Shown one piece after another: positions 11,760-23,032 of a stretch of DNA of 64,000 nt. Location: positions 50,481 through 114,480 of the forward strand of contig JAPEVF010000094.1 of the NCBI GenBank assembly GCA_029747585.1. Reading direction: 5' to 3'. The notes beneath the pieces are model-generated. The model ran no database searches and was not told where the DNA came from. It saw nothing but the letters and a program-made list of their open reading frames with translations. Both the position numbers and the translations under genes were made by a program. Within the stretch, counting starts at the first letter, position 1. Each line of letters begins with the position of its first letter. This stretch comes from Pleurotus djamor (taxonomy: Eukaryota > Basidiomycota > Agaricomycetes > Agaricales > Pleurotaceae).

Positions 11760-12426
11760 CTACCCTCCTCGGCCACGGCCCCTCCCACCTCCCCTACTGG
11801 CACCGAATACAGGCGGTGCTCGATGTCTAAAGCTATTAGCGGGATAAGACTCTCCGTTGAATCAAATGTGAACAGAGCGTGTCGACATACCCTGGAGGAG
11901 GCGGCGGTCTGGCATTCGGATATGGATGATCACAAAGTTCAGGTCAATAATGAGTGGATGGTAGCAAATGTTGGTGCTGCTAACCCATCCGATTCATCAT
12001 CGTCATCATCGTCCTCGTCCTCGTCCTCGTTGGTGTCGTCGTCACTATCACCATCTTTGGCTTTGGATTTCCCGTTGTCCTCAGCATCCTTTTTAACATC
12101 TTCCGCTCTTCCAGCTAATCCAGGAGACCTTTCATCAAGCACCAAGGGGTCAATTGTTCTCGAAGTCAACAAGGAAGAGTTTAAGTTCACTCAGCATGTT
12201 CCACCTCTCTCTCAGGCAACTGCACACTCTCCTCGATCGAATCATCGCGAGCTTCATCATCATTCTTTATCGGATCTTTCTGATCTGGATAACTGCGGGC
12301 AGTTACATCATCAGTCATGCGAGGAAAAGATTCCGGATGCGATTGGTGGACTCAGTTGGTGTATTAGGATAAGAGACCGTACCTTGGATCGTCGCTCGAA
12401 GAATGATGGGCACTGCCTGAAGACAT
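11760..12426 (-). CDS. Array gene B: acidic protein with FR core and RGG tail
   Basis: Second copy of the A-type gene. Spliced text: MSSGSAHHSSSDDPR (ATG 12426, preceded by an in-frame TGA, which supports this start), YPDQKDPIKNDDEARDDS, SPGLAGRAEDVKKDAEDNG, an aspartate-rich block, then a mini-exon PPPPP, then GFRHRAPPVFGASRG and the tail GGRGRGRGG stopping at 11760-11762. Intron positions and phases match gene A. The mini-exon of five prolines before the FR core is a shared oddity. Where A carries polyglutamate, B carries a mixed D/E/S tract. Function unknown; disordered, very acidic in the middle and basic at the end. Confidence 0.7.
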
Positions 12427-12867
12427 TGTTGGGTTTGTTGGAGTAGTTCTGGGCAACGAGAGATGAGACCCTCAACGCTCTCTATCATAAGGCTCCGTGG
12501 AATTCGTCCTTGACGGCATCGATAAGGTACCCCGCATCTCATCCCTCGCTATCAGGCGCCATGATCCCACGATGGGCGAGAATAGATGACTTTGAGCATA
12601 TCACTAATCCGAAGACCACGGTATGCGACAATTGGACTCGATCGACCACTCAAGCTGACCGATACTTGGTCTAGTAGTCGCAGTCGTCATACAAAGTAAG
12701 TATGATATGATTCATCTGTGGACTTCAGAAACGAGAAGCTAGAAACATGATCCAGGTCTTCGAGACGAACCGATGGTCATGCAATGGGTCACGGGTAAAT
12801 CGCAACAGCTCTGAATTGACCAAGTCTTTCTCGATATAGGGCGGCCCCTGCGTACCCCTGTATGTAC

Positions 12868-13500
12868 CTATTTCTTTGCTGCTTTAATTCGCTCCTTCTC
12901 CTTCTTTTCCCTCTCCTCTCTCTCCTTCTTCTCCTTCTTCGCCCTTTCCTTCTTCTGCTGTTCCGTTAGGGTTCCTGAACTAGTCGTATACTTGATGGGG
13001 GCTCGGGCTCGAAAATCAGATGGTTCGCTAAAAGAGGAACAACCAGTTACAGGTCAGGTTGGGCGAAAACCACTGGCTCTCTTATTTGAAGCTTACCCAT
13101 CTCCGTCCGACTCATCGATATCTTCCTCTGAATCAAATTCTTCGCTGTTTTCTTCGTCATCTTTCGTATGGTCAAGTTCGGGTACTACTCGTTCCCCTCT
13201 CGTCGACCTCGACACGGGCGGCTCGGGGTCATCTGGTGAGGAGCTAAGCGCGTCATAAGAAAGGAAAAGTGAGAAGGTGATCATTAAAAGCCTTTACTCT
13301 GTCTGTCTGGCCTTCCCGTTGTCCTTCTCAGCGTCATCCTCAGGACTTGGGGTTCTTCGGGAATGCTCCTCGCTCACACCTGTGAAGCTATCACGAGTCA
13401 TTATCAGTATTTAGCGATTGTTCTGGAGCATCAAGTCTCACTTTGATGGTTGTATTTCAACTGCCGTTTGCGTGTCTGTGTCTGCGTCAACTGAAGACAT
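12868..13500 (-). CDS. Array gene C: acidic protein with FR core and lysine-rich tail
   Basis: Third member. Spliced text: MSSVDADTDTQTAVEIQPS (ATG 13500), FTGVSEEHSRRTPSPEDDAE, SSPDDPEPPVSRSTRGER, an acidic block (DDEENSEEFDSEEDIDESDG), then EPSDFRARAPIKYTTSSG and a highly charged helix rich in EKKERE repeats ending RIKAAKK at 12868-12870. It keeps the FRARAP core and the phase of the intron just before it. The RGG tail of A and B is replaced by a lysine/glutamate helix. The final exon is a pyrimidine-rich stretch on the plus strand (12880-12960). No recognised domain; membership in the family rests on core, layout and position. Confidence 0.65.
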
Positions 13501-14743
13501 ATTGCTGTTGAAAAATGATATCAGTATGTAGAGAGTGAAGCAAGTCAGGCACGCGGCACGTACTTCGAACGCGTAAGGAATGCAAAGTTCCCGTTGAGCA
13601 CGGCGACCAAGACTACCATGGTTTATAACCAGGTCTCCATTGGTCTCGGCAAGACTCAGAGGCCTCCTGACGACCATCGATTGCCGCCAGTCGAAGCTTA
13701 ATCGCCACTATCAGACGCTCATCTGCGACATAAGAAGTAAGTACAAAGAACATACGTATGTGCATGGGAGAATTTGTGGCCCTTACCGCGCTTGAAGTCG
13801 CTGTTAGGACGGGTAGATCAACGGCGTGGCCAGAAGCACGTTGTAATAGACGCTCGAGAACGCTTTGAGCTGGCATTGAGGTCGTAAATGACAAAATTAG
13901 CCTTGTTGAAGGGTCGAGGAACCCATGAGCTCCGTGGTTGAATAGTACTGAAGGTTTCGCTGAAAATGAAGGGGTACAGGTACTGCTGAGCTGTCAAGGT
14001 CACGAGGCGAGACTACTCATAGGTAGAGTCAATGTGGATGAAGCACCGCAATGGTACAGCTGGCATACTTAGGTGCATGGAAGTCGAAGAGAAGGTTTGA
14101 AGACACGGCCCCCAGTCTAGCAGCGTCAGTTTAAGGCTTCCATGAAATAGAAGCGGCAAGGTGCTGCCTTCACGCAATGATAAGGATCTCGCTTCTTCAG
14201 CTTCGTGCAATGCCAGCTCTGACTGAACGACTGCTTATCGACTAACGAGGAGATAGTTGAACGCTTACAGTGGACCCATCGAATCAGAACTGAAGCGTCA
14301 AAAAAGCTGTGGTCAACGTTGTTGGATGTAAAAGTGGAGATCTACCGGTGAGTTCGTTGTGATAGGGCAAAACCTGGTGTTGAAAGGGAAGCAAAAGAGA
14401 GACACTGCGATTGTGTTGGTGGGCTAGGATAGCAATGAACGTTTGAACCTTCACGCCACTTCGATCACTTCTCGACGGAGACTCCTGAAATAGGGTTCAT
14501 GGGGTAATGTGGCTGCGAAACCGTGTATACAGAGCTGGGACCAGACAAGTTCGATAGCATTTCGAAGCAGATTAGGAGTCTTCTGTGACGTCCCCAACCG
14601 AACGAAGGAATTGGAACGAATGGTAAGTGACCTGTCACAATGGCGCGATGAAGAGTAAGGGGAACGAATGAGAAGGAGGATGAGAAAAGAGACGAGGGGT
14701 GGGGCAAGCAGGGATGAAAGGAAAACACGTTCAGGTTTACCAA
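13501..14743. other. Interval between array genes C and D, no confident gene
   Basis: Several minus-strand frames of 60-90 codons exist (13613-13894, 13818-14003, 14013-14210, 14465-14743). One segment around 14050-14200 reads like protein (GSLKLTLLDWGPCLQTF and VPLRCFIHIDS), and donors such as gtaagc near 14270 occur. No junction set gave a complete product or a family match. A short, rapidly evolving or degraded gene may lie here. Confidence 0.4.
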
Positions 14744-15328
14744 CTACTTAGTACTGGTCTTCTTGACCGTGTCTGCTTTGATTTCTTTCTGCTTATCTGA
14801 TGCCTTTTTGGTGGCCGATGGGTGCACTACCGTGGTCGTCTGTTTTCTGCGGTAACGAAATGCGTAATGAGAGGTCAAGCGAACTGGACAAACAGAGAAC
14901 CTCGCACCTCTTGCCACGAGTAGATTTCGACCCTCGACTGGCGGTGGGATCCGGTGGGGCCCTCCTGCGAAAGCTAACGGTAGCATTGAGTTGTTTCCAT
15001 ATTCGGAGGGGAGACGATACGGAAAGTCTAGCACTCACCCTCCCGGAAGTTTTGGTCCATCATCGCTATCACTATTCATATCTTCATCTTCATCATCTGA
15101 CTCGGAACCATCTGCACTGTCACTTTGATCATCATCGTGTTTGTCGCTCGATGTTTGTACGGAAGCCCCTTCAATGGAGTTCGCAGATACAGCCCTAGTA
15201 GCATTTGTGAGCTGTCCGCCCTAACCAAAGATAATTCACGTCTACTCACGCAGGCGGGGTCATCTCTGCATTTTGCGATATCAAATCAACATCTCGACTG
15301 TTGAATTCTCGCGTCACATCATCCTTAT
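14744..15328 (-). CDS. Array gene D: acidic protein with FR core and basic tail, 5' end unresolved
   Basis: Fourth member. Readable exons: KDDVTREFNSRDVDLISQ and NAEMTPPA (upstream part), AVSANSIEGASVQTSSDKH, an acidic block DDEDEDMNSDSDDG, PKLPGG, then FRRRAPPDPTASRGSKSTRG across an intron, and a lysine-rich tail ending ADTVKKTSTK at 14744-14746. The FRRRAPP core and the ASRG following it match B (FRHRAPP, then FGASRG) and C (FRARAP). The first coding exon could not be fixed: a gtgggt/gatgcag intron with a TACTAA branch point is visible just upstream (15329 onward), but the candidate ATG at 15446 gives a phase conflict. An internal ATG at 15263 is an alternative start. Confidence 0.6.
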
Positions 15329-15446
15329 CTGCATCGCTTTAGTACAGCGAGAAGAGTTTAAGCCATGCCCGTCGGTAACGAAGCCAAGCTTCTTAAGCAT
15401 GGATAGGAACCCACCTGTGGATCACAGCTGTGGCTGGGAGATCCAT

Positions 15447-17203
15447 AGTATTGTGTTTGTTGGGTGTGGTGGGCCTGCGCGGGGCTCTGGGAGTAAGTAT
15501 TGGTGATAAGGCACAGCCAGGTGGGGTTGAAAGGAGATGGGGAGACGCTGCGATGTTAAACGTGGGTGAAAATGCCTTCGGAAGGCGAGAAGGTGATCCC
15601 TATTGCCATCCAGATCACATTTTGTTGATTGATGCTCCCAGAAGACGCTGGATGCTGCATTGTGACTGTGTTATCGTGCGAGACCTTCAACCGTTTATAG
15701 AGAGATGTTTCCGTTATGGAATAGCTGGGTGGTAACGTTGTTATCAAAGACGCCGGAGAAGTGATGCATTCGGCCTTGTGTACTTTTCTAGGAGGGTTAT
15801 CGCCGCATGTCAAAGACCATTTACACGAAGACGAGGGAGACCGCTACACCTGACATCCTTCAAGTCGAGACCAAGGGGGAAATCAAGGGGTTGATAGGGC
15901 TCAAGATGAGTATCGGTGTACACGTCTGATGAATTGCGATGAGTACAGCTTCACGACCTTAAACGATCCCTATGAAGGTACTATTAGTATTAGGCGTCCC
16001 TTAGGGAAATGGACACCACGTACACCTCCCATACAGAAGCAGGCCCACATGTATGTGGACGCTTGTGATCTCCGAGCCGGAAATATATTCTTATTCACAA
16101 TTTTGTCCTTTATAGGGCATGTTCCGTCTCTCAAGTTCCGGCAAACGGACATCCTTAAATGTAACGTATCAGCGCCGTGTCGCGAGAGTAGCCCGCCGAG
16201 GCAGTTGACAACAAAAGACCGCCACATATGATTATGATGGACAATGGTAAACACTTTTTAGGACAATTGTAGATGAGGCAACCATGCCATTCAAGACGGT
16301 TGGCGATTGTTGCGGCTTCAAATTGTGGCTTCGCTTCATCAAGGACGCTGGGGCACTGTTTATATATATCTAATGAGTCAGGTCAGCCACGGACCAAATG
16401 TGCGACATAGGAATAAGCTACCGCCGTGCTCGTTGCGACTAGAGCCGCGATCTGAAAGGATCTGTATGACCCGCGGCCAAATCGTCGAGTTCCCACCTCA
16501 AATTTACTTCTGCCTCATCACCTGCCCGGGTTTGAAGGCCTTGAGAACGCTAGGCTGGGATTGGCGAGTCGGTGTCGAGAGCACTGTGCAATTTGAAGCT
16601 GTGGCAGAGACCGGGCGCGCTGTAAAACTGCCATCGGAAGGGAGAAATAAGATACTTCCCGTGTTTGCCATTCGTAACTAGGCGGTTCACCCGGTGCATT
16701 ATTGTGACTTCGGAGAGATCAAGGCATCAAGCATCAAGATTCAACAGAGGGCTGTGTGACATTCTTGTGACCTAAACAGTAATAAGCGCCTGTGAGCTTT
16801 TTCGATCGATCGAGCACCAACCACTCCTCGCTCACGCTTCGAGGTGGCAAAAACGCACTGGCACAAACTGCGTGGATTGTACAAATTAACCAAAGTCCAT
16901 GTAGGTGGCGAGGTGACTCCCAAATCCCGAGACTAGCCGTCCGAGTTACATCGCATTAGCCAGGTCAATTATGTCCTATGCGATGCACTGCATTTTTTAT
17001 AACTCCGGTCTCAGTGTGGCAACGTCACCGCACTTATAAAACGCACGACCGTGGATCACGCCTCCCCATCAACACCCCAACACCAATGGCCAGCGCTCAG
17101 GAAACCTGCACCGAGTCCTCCATCTATCCTGTCGAGCAAGCCAGCGGTTGCGGGTCTCTCCTTCGACCCATCACCTCTACCACCACCGACCGCTATTATA
17201 AAA
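15447..17203. other. Gene-poor interval
   Basis: Scattered open frames (15430-15735, 15929-16231, 16307-16681 on the plus strand) show no domain, no splice-consistent extension and no resemblance to neighbours. I see no supported gene. The last part may include leader exons of the following membrane-protein gene. Confidence 0.5.
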
Positions 17204-18992
17204 ATGCTCAAGTTCCCCTTTCACATCGTTCAGTGGCTCCCGGTCTCGGACGTTTCGGACAAGAAGAAATGTACGAGCGCTTTTTCAGATGTTGAAAGCG
17301 ATGCCAGCGATGTTCATGTTCATTTAACTCTATTCTTAGGCCAACTTACCTCCCAGAACATTGGTCTACCCATGTTCAACCAGAGGGCCAGTTGTATTTC
17401 TGCAGAAACACGAAACCAGTCGTTATCACCGAAGCCTATCTCTACAACCCCGAGAACTTGCAGAGGTTGACTGAATGGCTTCAAGTGATACAACGCCTCT
17501 TGGATGAAAAGCGAATCTTTGTCCACGACAATGTCGAGTTGTTCATTCAGCTCGAGGACGCAGGATGCGCATACTACTTCATCGATCATCACGCTCGAAC
17601 TGAGTTCTGGCTCGATGCCGTTGATACGGAAACGCTAGGCTTACCTCAAGTCGCCTCGGAGGGGCACTTGAGTGAGTCCTAAAATATCTGTGTCTTTTGA
17701 TTCCCCCATAACTAAACGGTCAATAATCTTAGAATTGGCTCTTACGGAACATTATTGGGCTCATGTTGAATTCTTCCCATCACACTTCCCGGGCTTGCCC
17801 ACTAGTGTCTTTGACGAGTTGACCTCTGTCCTCGCCCATGCGAAACTCGGTACGCTCTATCCGCGTTTCAGAAGTCCGTGTAGTTGGTTTCTTACCAGCT
17901 ACTGCGATCAGATCGTTTGACATCCAACCTATCTACGTTTCCGTACTCGTCAGATGAGTGCTCTAATTACATCAAATTACTCAAGGCCACCAGAGGTGAG
18001 GTCCATTCTCATGCCCTAAACCACTGAACAACCCTGCTGACCACCGCTCGACCATCAGGCAACGTAGACCCTACCACAACATGCATGGTTGCACGCCTCT
18101 GGATGTTAATATGTCAGTCAACCCACCAACCCTTCTACCCCTACGTCATACTGACCAGGACGTTTACCCTTTTCCAGCGAGTCATAGGTTCACGACCCAT
18201 TACGGACAGGAAAGTGCCCGTCTTTCCCGAACGCAACCCATCTTGGCACTGCCCACGTACACCGATAACGATACCAAGTCAAAGATAATGCAATACACCT
18301 CCCTCGGGTTGTCCGAGATCTACAAAAACAAGTTTGAAGAAATATTTATCGATGATGTTGTTTACATCGATGAGTGGAATAAGTTTATCAAGTCGTCTAT
18401 GAAGGATTGGAAACTTGCTGCTCAAATCGTACGTTTTTTCGATTCCTGTCTTTCGGGTTCGATGAGCGCTGACATACATCTTTTCTCGGTCCGAACAGTC
18501 AACTACATTGCTTTTCGCGCATGCAATTCATTGTATTACTCCATGTGTACCATCACTCGGACTCGTATCCGGCTTCATGCTCTTCGCAAGTGTATTATCA
18601 GCCATCCTTCTTACAGTCCAACATAGACATCTCAAATCCACTACCGCTAATGTCGCAGTAAGTCCCCCCAACGCATCACCCCCTTTATCAAGTTTCTCAT
18701 CATCAATCTTTCCTTCCAGGCTGACTACCTCCTGGCTATCCGCTCTGAGACACACGGATTTCAATTACCTGGATATATTTTTGCTCTACCCATGGTCTTA
18801 ACCATCTTTGGAGGCGCCGCTTTCGTCACACATGGACTCGCTTTGTTGGCCTTACACATCCATCTCGGACTTGCCGTTGGCTTCTCTTTGTTTACGATCC
18901 TGTTTACTCTGGCTATACGGAGGGCACTGTCTCCCAGAGCCAGCCCTCGTGATACCCCTTCTTCTGATTCCCCCGAGAAATGCGAAGTTTAG
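17204..18992 (+). CDS. WW-domain plus C-terminal membrane protein, copy 2
   Basis: Paralog of the gene at 7712-10507. Segments in order: MLKFPFHIVQWLPVSD (ATG 17204); a WW-like domain LPEHWSTHVQPEGQLYFCR (about 17347-17403); DNVELFIQLEDAGCAYYFID; RTEFWLDAVDTETLGLPQV; LALTEHYWAHVEFFPSHFPG; RFTTHYGQESARLSRTQP; the EIFIDDVVYIDEWNKFIKS block; then membrane segments (LGLVSGFMLFASVLSAILL, MVLTIFGGAAFVTHGLALLA, HLGLAVGFSLFTILFTLAI) and a short tail SPRASPRDTPSSDSPEKCEV. The block order is identical to copy 1, including FWLDxF/A, W(Y/A)H(C/V)E(L/F)FP and W-(x)-F-I-K before the helices. The first exon junction before the WW domain could not be placed in frame, so the 5' structure is uncertain; a longer upstream start at 17051 is possible. 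Confidence 0.72.
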
Positions 18993-19279
18993 ATTAGATT
19001 TGTATATTAATAATGATTGGAATTGTATAGTACCCTTGACATTTATACCCCGAACGTCCCTCCATCAGGTTGAAGCTTTCAAGATCCTATCCGAATACTT
19101 CGATGGTACTGTCGACTTGGTGAGAAGCCACTTGAAGTTCGGGCTCGACGACAACCACATTCGAACGAGTCAACCAACGAGGGGCTGCGTTACTAGATTC
19201 GCACAGTACGAGAGCACTATGGACTTATACATACATATACTCTACATAATCGGCCGCGGAATATCCTGCCAGACAAGGT

Positions 19280-22200
19280 TTATGATACAAGACTAGAATC
19301 ACTTCGATTCGAAGGTGTCCGTGAAGTATACGAAAGCGGTGGCGGGTGTAATTGTTGTTGTTGCTCTTTTGCTATGCGGCTCTCCAACGCATGTGCTTGC
19401 CGTACGTACGCATATCGTTGGAAATGGTTTAATGCTTGCAGAAAGATGACGCCAACCTATATATAGATAGTAGCGATATTGATGTGAGTATGAGTAACAG
19501 GGCACGGTGAGCGAGAGAAGAGAATTGAGAGATGTGGAAAGGGAAGCGGAAGGAGATGAACGAGGCGATGAAATGAATGGGTATCATGGAAAAACGACGC
19601 ACAGGATAAGATCGCAGTTCGTTGAATATCTCCACGGTCAATTCCCTTATGGTCTCTTGTTGATGAAACAGACCGAAACTCATGTGGAGTAGGCCGCCGA
19701 CGTGCGGAGCAAGGTACGCCAGTAGCTAAAAACGATATCCGGCGCAGTCGCATAAGAAGGGGAGAAATAGCCAAGGGCGCTGTCAGTTAGCACAGCAAAC
19801 TCTCGGCTCCAAGAAGTAAGGAGAGCAGAGTCAACCAACCTCAAGAACCTGATCATAGCTCCGAACATTATCGACGATCGCTCGCATGATCAGCTCCGCT
19901 TCCACATCTGACATGTTCTTAGTCTGGCGAAGTCGGAAAAGCTGGTGTAGAACATCAAAGCTCTTTATAGCGTTAGATGCCTGCAACTTGGCGAAGTCCT
20001 AAACCGGACGAAATGAAAGGTGGGCATGAATAAACTTATAGTTCCTCGGGGCATGTGTGCTTACAGCTTTATAGTTCTCATACGTGTTCGTACTCCTCCA
20101 CGCTTCGATGCGGTATGCGTTTGCAGTTAACTCCCTCATCGCCGAGGCATCATCGCTAAACACCATCCCACTTCCCAAGTGTGGACGCGGTCCCTCAACA
20201 AAGGGCACAGTAGGATAGCCTATGTGAGTTTTCCCAAGCGTCTCTTCTTCGTGGCGTGATGCCAGCCTGACAAAACGCGTCACATACTCGGCAAAGCGCA
20301 TACGTACAACACCCTCGCCGAAATGATATTCGATAGCCGAACGAATCTACAAAACGAGACAAAACGAACACACGTTCAGAGCGTTGATCAAATAGACATT
20401 CTGAAGGTATGGGCATGATGGGAAGAAACTCACATCTTCGATAAAGATGTTATCAGCGTTTTCGCCTTTTGAAGTGAAATCCGATTTCGAGGAGAGGTCT
20501 TTAGCATCTTTGGTCATGGATAGCCTCGCGGGATCTTCATCGGGGAGCGAAGCGACTTCCGCTTTAATCGTACCACTTCGTGCAATTAAAGGTGCAGCCC
20601 CAAAGGAAGGCGCGGTGGTGACAGGCCATCTAGCGTGAATGTCTTTATGAACGAGTACTTGCCCAGAAGCTACATCAAACAGCACATCCCATGTACCAGA
20701 AGACTTGAAAATTAGATTCGTTACGCCAGCGATATACCCCGGTCTAAACAGGCATAATGAGGTCAGTTAAAATGACGCGACGAGGATAACAGCTGAACTA
20801 TGGGTTGACTGACATTGATTCCCATTCATCTTTATTTCTCAGGTTAGCGTATGGAAAGGCTCGCTCGATGAAGCCCCGTAATACGACGCCACATCCTGAA
20901 CCGATAGCACACGCTGATAAAACCAAACTAGACACCTGACCAGCAGGGCGGCCATGTCCCATGAAGATGATTCGCTTGCCAGTTACGAGTGCATTGAACA
21001 GCAATATGATGGGATGCGTCTGTGGGCCGCTCGAGTGCAAATGTGGGTGAAGAGGACCAGTGACCAGTTGATGAGATGAAAACATCTTGATTAGAGGTAT
21101 CAATGAATACTAGAAGTGCGAGATGAGTTCTGAAAACGGTTCAGACCATGAATTCAAGTCACGTACATCCCCAACTTCCTCAGGGAAAGTTGATAAAGGT
21201 AGCTTGATAGGGAGCTTGTGGCCCTTATAAGCGATGGTGGTGTTGAAGAAATGGGTATCCATGGTAAAGGCGGAAGGCGCACTGATCGTCAGTTTGCTAC
21301 CTAGTCCATTGGATGATGATGAGGACGAAGCAGAAGCATCTGTTGAGCGACGCCCGCGACCAGATACAAGGGTTGAACTGTCCGTCGATACAGATACTCT
21401 ACTGCCAGAGTCAATACCCGTCGCGAAGGTATCAAGCCCACTTTCGTCGCCAACCCAAACCGCACTACCACCCAGTGAGAACGAAGAGTCCGATGGCGAC
21501 TCTTGTGGTGGTGGCTGCGGTGCCAGTGGGTGGTTATGGAGGCTACTGGAGTTGCTACTTGTCGTCCCAGCACGATCGCGTTTGGTTTGAGACGATGCTT
21601 GGGAATCTCGGTCTTTACCACGGAGTAGAATGCCCTCGTCAAAGCTGGACATGGATCCTCCAGAGTTGGTGGGTTTGTGGTTTGTTTTGTAGGGACCAGG
21701 GGTTGGCTCGCGAATTGTACTCGAGAACTTCTCAATGAAAATATCCTTCCGTTCTGACGATCGCATAATCATCTTTTCATGCCGGTTGAGGTGCGGCATT
21801 CCTGATAAATCCATGGAATTGATGGAATCAAAGAGCCGGGTAAGGCAGTCTTGAGATGGGTTGGCGAAATAGTCATCGAGGGCTAAGAGGAGAATAGGCT
21901 ACAGCAAATGAGAATATTTCTGAGAAAGAGCGTGTCGTTTACCTTGAATATTTGAATGTAAGGGTGTCGCGTGCAGATAGCCATAGCCTTGACTTCAGCC
22001 CCTCTTAGAGATCGCTCAGTTCGTCGTCACCAAAAACGCCATCACGTTACTCACCTGCGCGCAGCCTTGTCATGCTTCGTCCGCACAAGGTTCAGGACAT
22101 AAAGTAGATCTGGCCTTTCGTGAGGCTCATTATCAAGACCTGGCTCGTTCACTTCTGGTGTCTCCAGTGCCAGCACTGGCGCGATCGTGTTGAAGGATGT

Positions 22201-22435
22201 CTGATTCAGAAAAAATATGGTCCAGTCCTCCAATTGTTTCTCTGCGCCATCGGGCAGCATAGAAGTCGCTAGAAGACTGATACACGCATTAGACATATCG
22301 CCTCCTGCGAGTTGCTGAACCGTCGAACCTCTCATCTGTGCCTAGTGGTTGAGGAAACTGATAAGTGAGTTGAGCACCTTGGTCGATGTCAAATTCAGCG
22401 AGGAGAATGAAGGAACAATGGTTGGCGTTGGCCAT
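19280..22435 (-). CDS. AFI1: Afi1/MesA-type DENN-like polarity protein
   Basis: N-terminus MANANHCSFILLAEFDIDQG (ATG 22435), then AQLTYQFPQPLGTDESLLA after splicing, MLPDGAEKQLEDWTIFFLNQ, and LLYVLNLVRTKHDKAARRGA. After a long serine-rich insert (about 21300-21700) come PIILLFNALVTGKRIIFMGH, SSLVLSACAIGSGCGVVLRG, LLAYLAPHVGGLLHMSFGLF and a C-terminal VGVIFLQALNHFQRYAYVRQ, ending at 19280-19282. This order matches the Afi1 docking domain followed by the SPA (stabilisation of polarity axis) domain of yeast Afi1 and Aspergillus MesA. Those proteins are DENN-related regulators that link Arf3 to polarised growth at the cell cortex. Ten or more introns; most junctions are clear. The intron in GTDE-SLLA is best ended at tatcag, restoring the conserved LLATSMLPDG. 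The role in hyphal tip growth is inferred by homology. Confidence 0.88.
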
Positions 22436-23032
22436 TTCGCGTGAGTGTCGTTGAGCACGTTCAAGGCAAAGGCATAACTTTCGCTTGGTTGCAGGCGTCG
22501 CTTGACCATGTCCCAATTGGTATGGCGATCGTCGCATTTCCCACGTAAAGCGCGCATCAGGCGCGCAACCCACAGTAGCGTCACGGCTTGGCGGTTTTCA
22601 GGAGCCATCTTTCTGGTCAGAAATGGCGACTGCATCCAGGAAGCTCGAAGCTGTAGAAAAATCAAACGCTAGTGTTCAAGAGGAAACATTTTCGGAATGT
22701 AAAATGCAAGCCAAGTTGTCGAACTTCGAAGCTCGCCATTTCAGAATTCAATACGTCGCACTGGGTTAAGATTTACATGGAACCCCAGTTGCCAGTAATC
22801 GGTCCTTGAAGCTTGAGGCTTTTGAAGCGAGCTAGTGGAGGCACTAATCGACAAGACATGAGCGGAGGCAACGCGAAAGGCAGGTCGATTTGATTCCGCT
22901 GACCCTGCGCCACCTTCCATTCGAAATGTTCGAGAGACGCTACGCAAAGGGTCCACAATGCAAACAATATAACTGAGACCTCCCCTGCCGCCGGTTTCTC
23001 GATACCCCCCTTCCTCTTTGCTTCTCGCCGCC
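22436..23032. other. Divergent intergenic region AFI1 / DUF6534 gene
   Basis: Between the start codons of a minus- and a plus-strand gene. Open frames inside overlap on both strands without domain content, so the stretch probably carries both promoters and 5' leaders. No element is assigned. Confidence 0.5.

Noticed and set aside
15430..16681. Plus-strand frames of 100-124 codons
   Set aside because: No start context, splice support, domain or paralog; compatible with chance frames in spacer DNA.
21234..21738. Plus-strand frames of 118 and 141 codons
   Set aside because: Antisense shadows of the serine-rich insert of AFI1, created by its biased codons.
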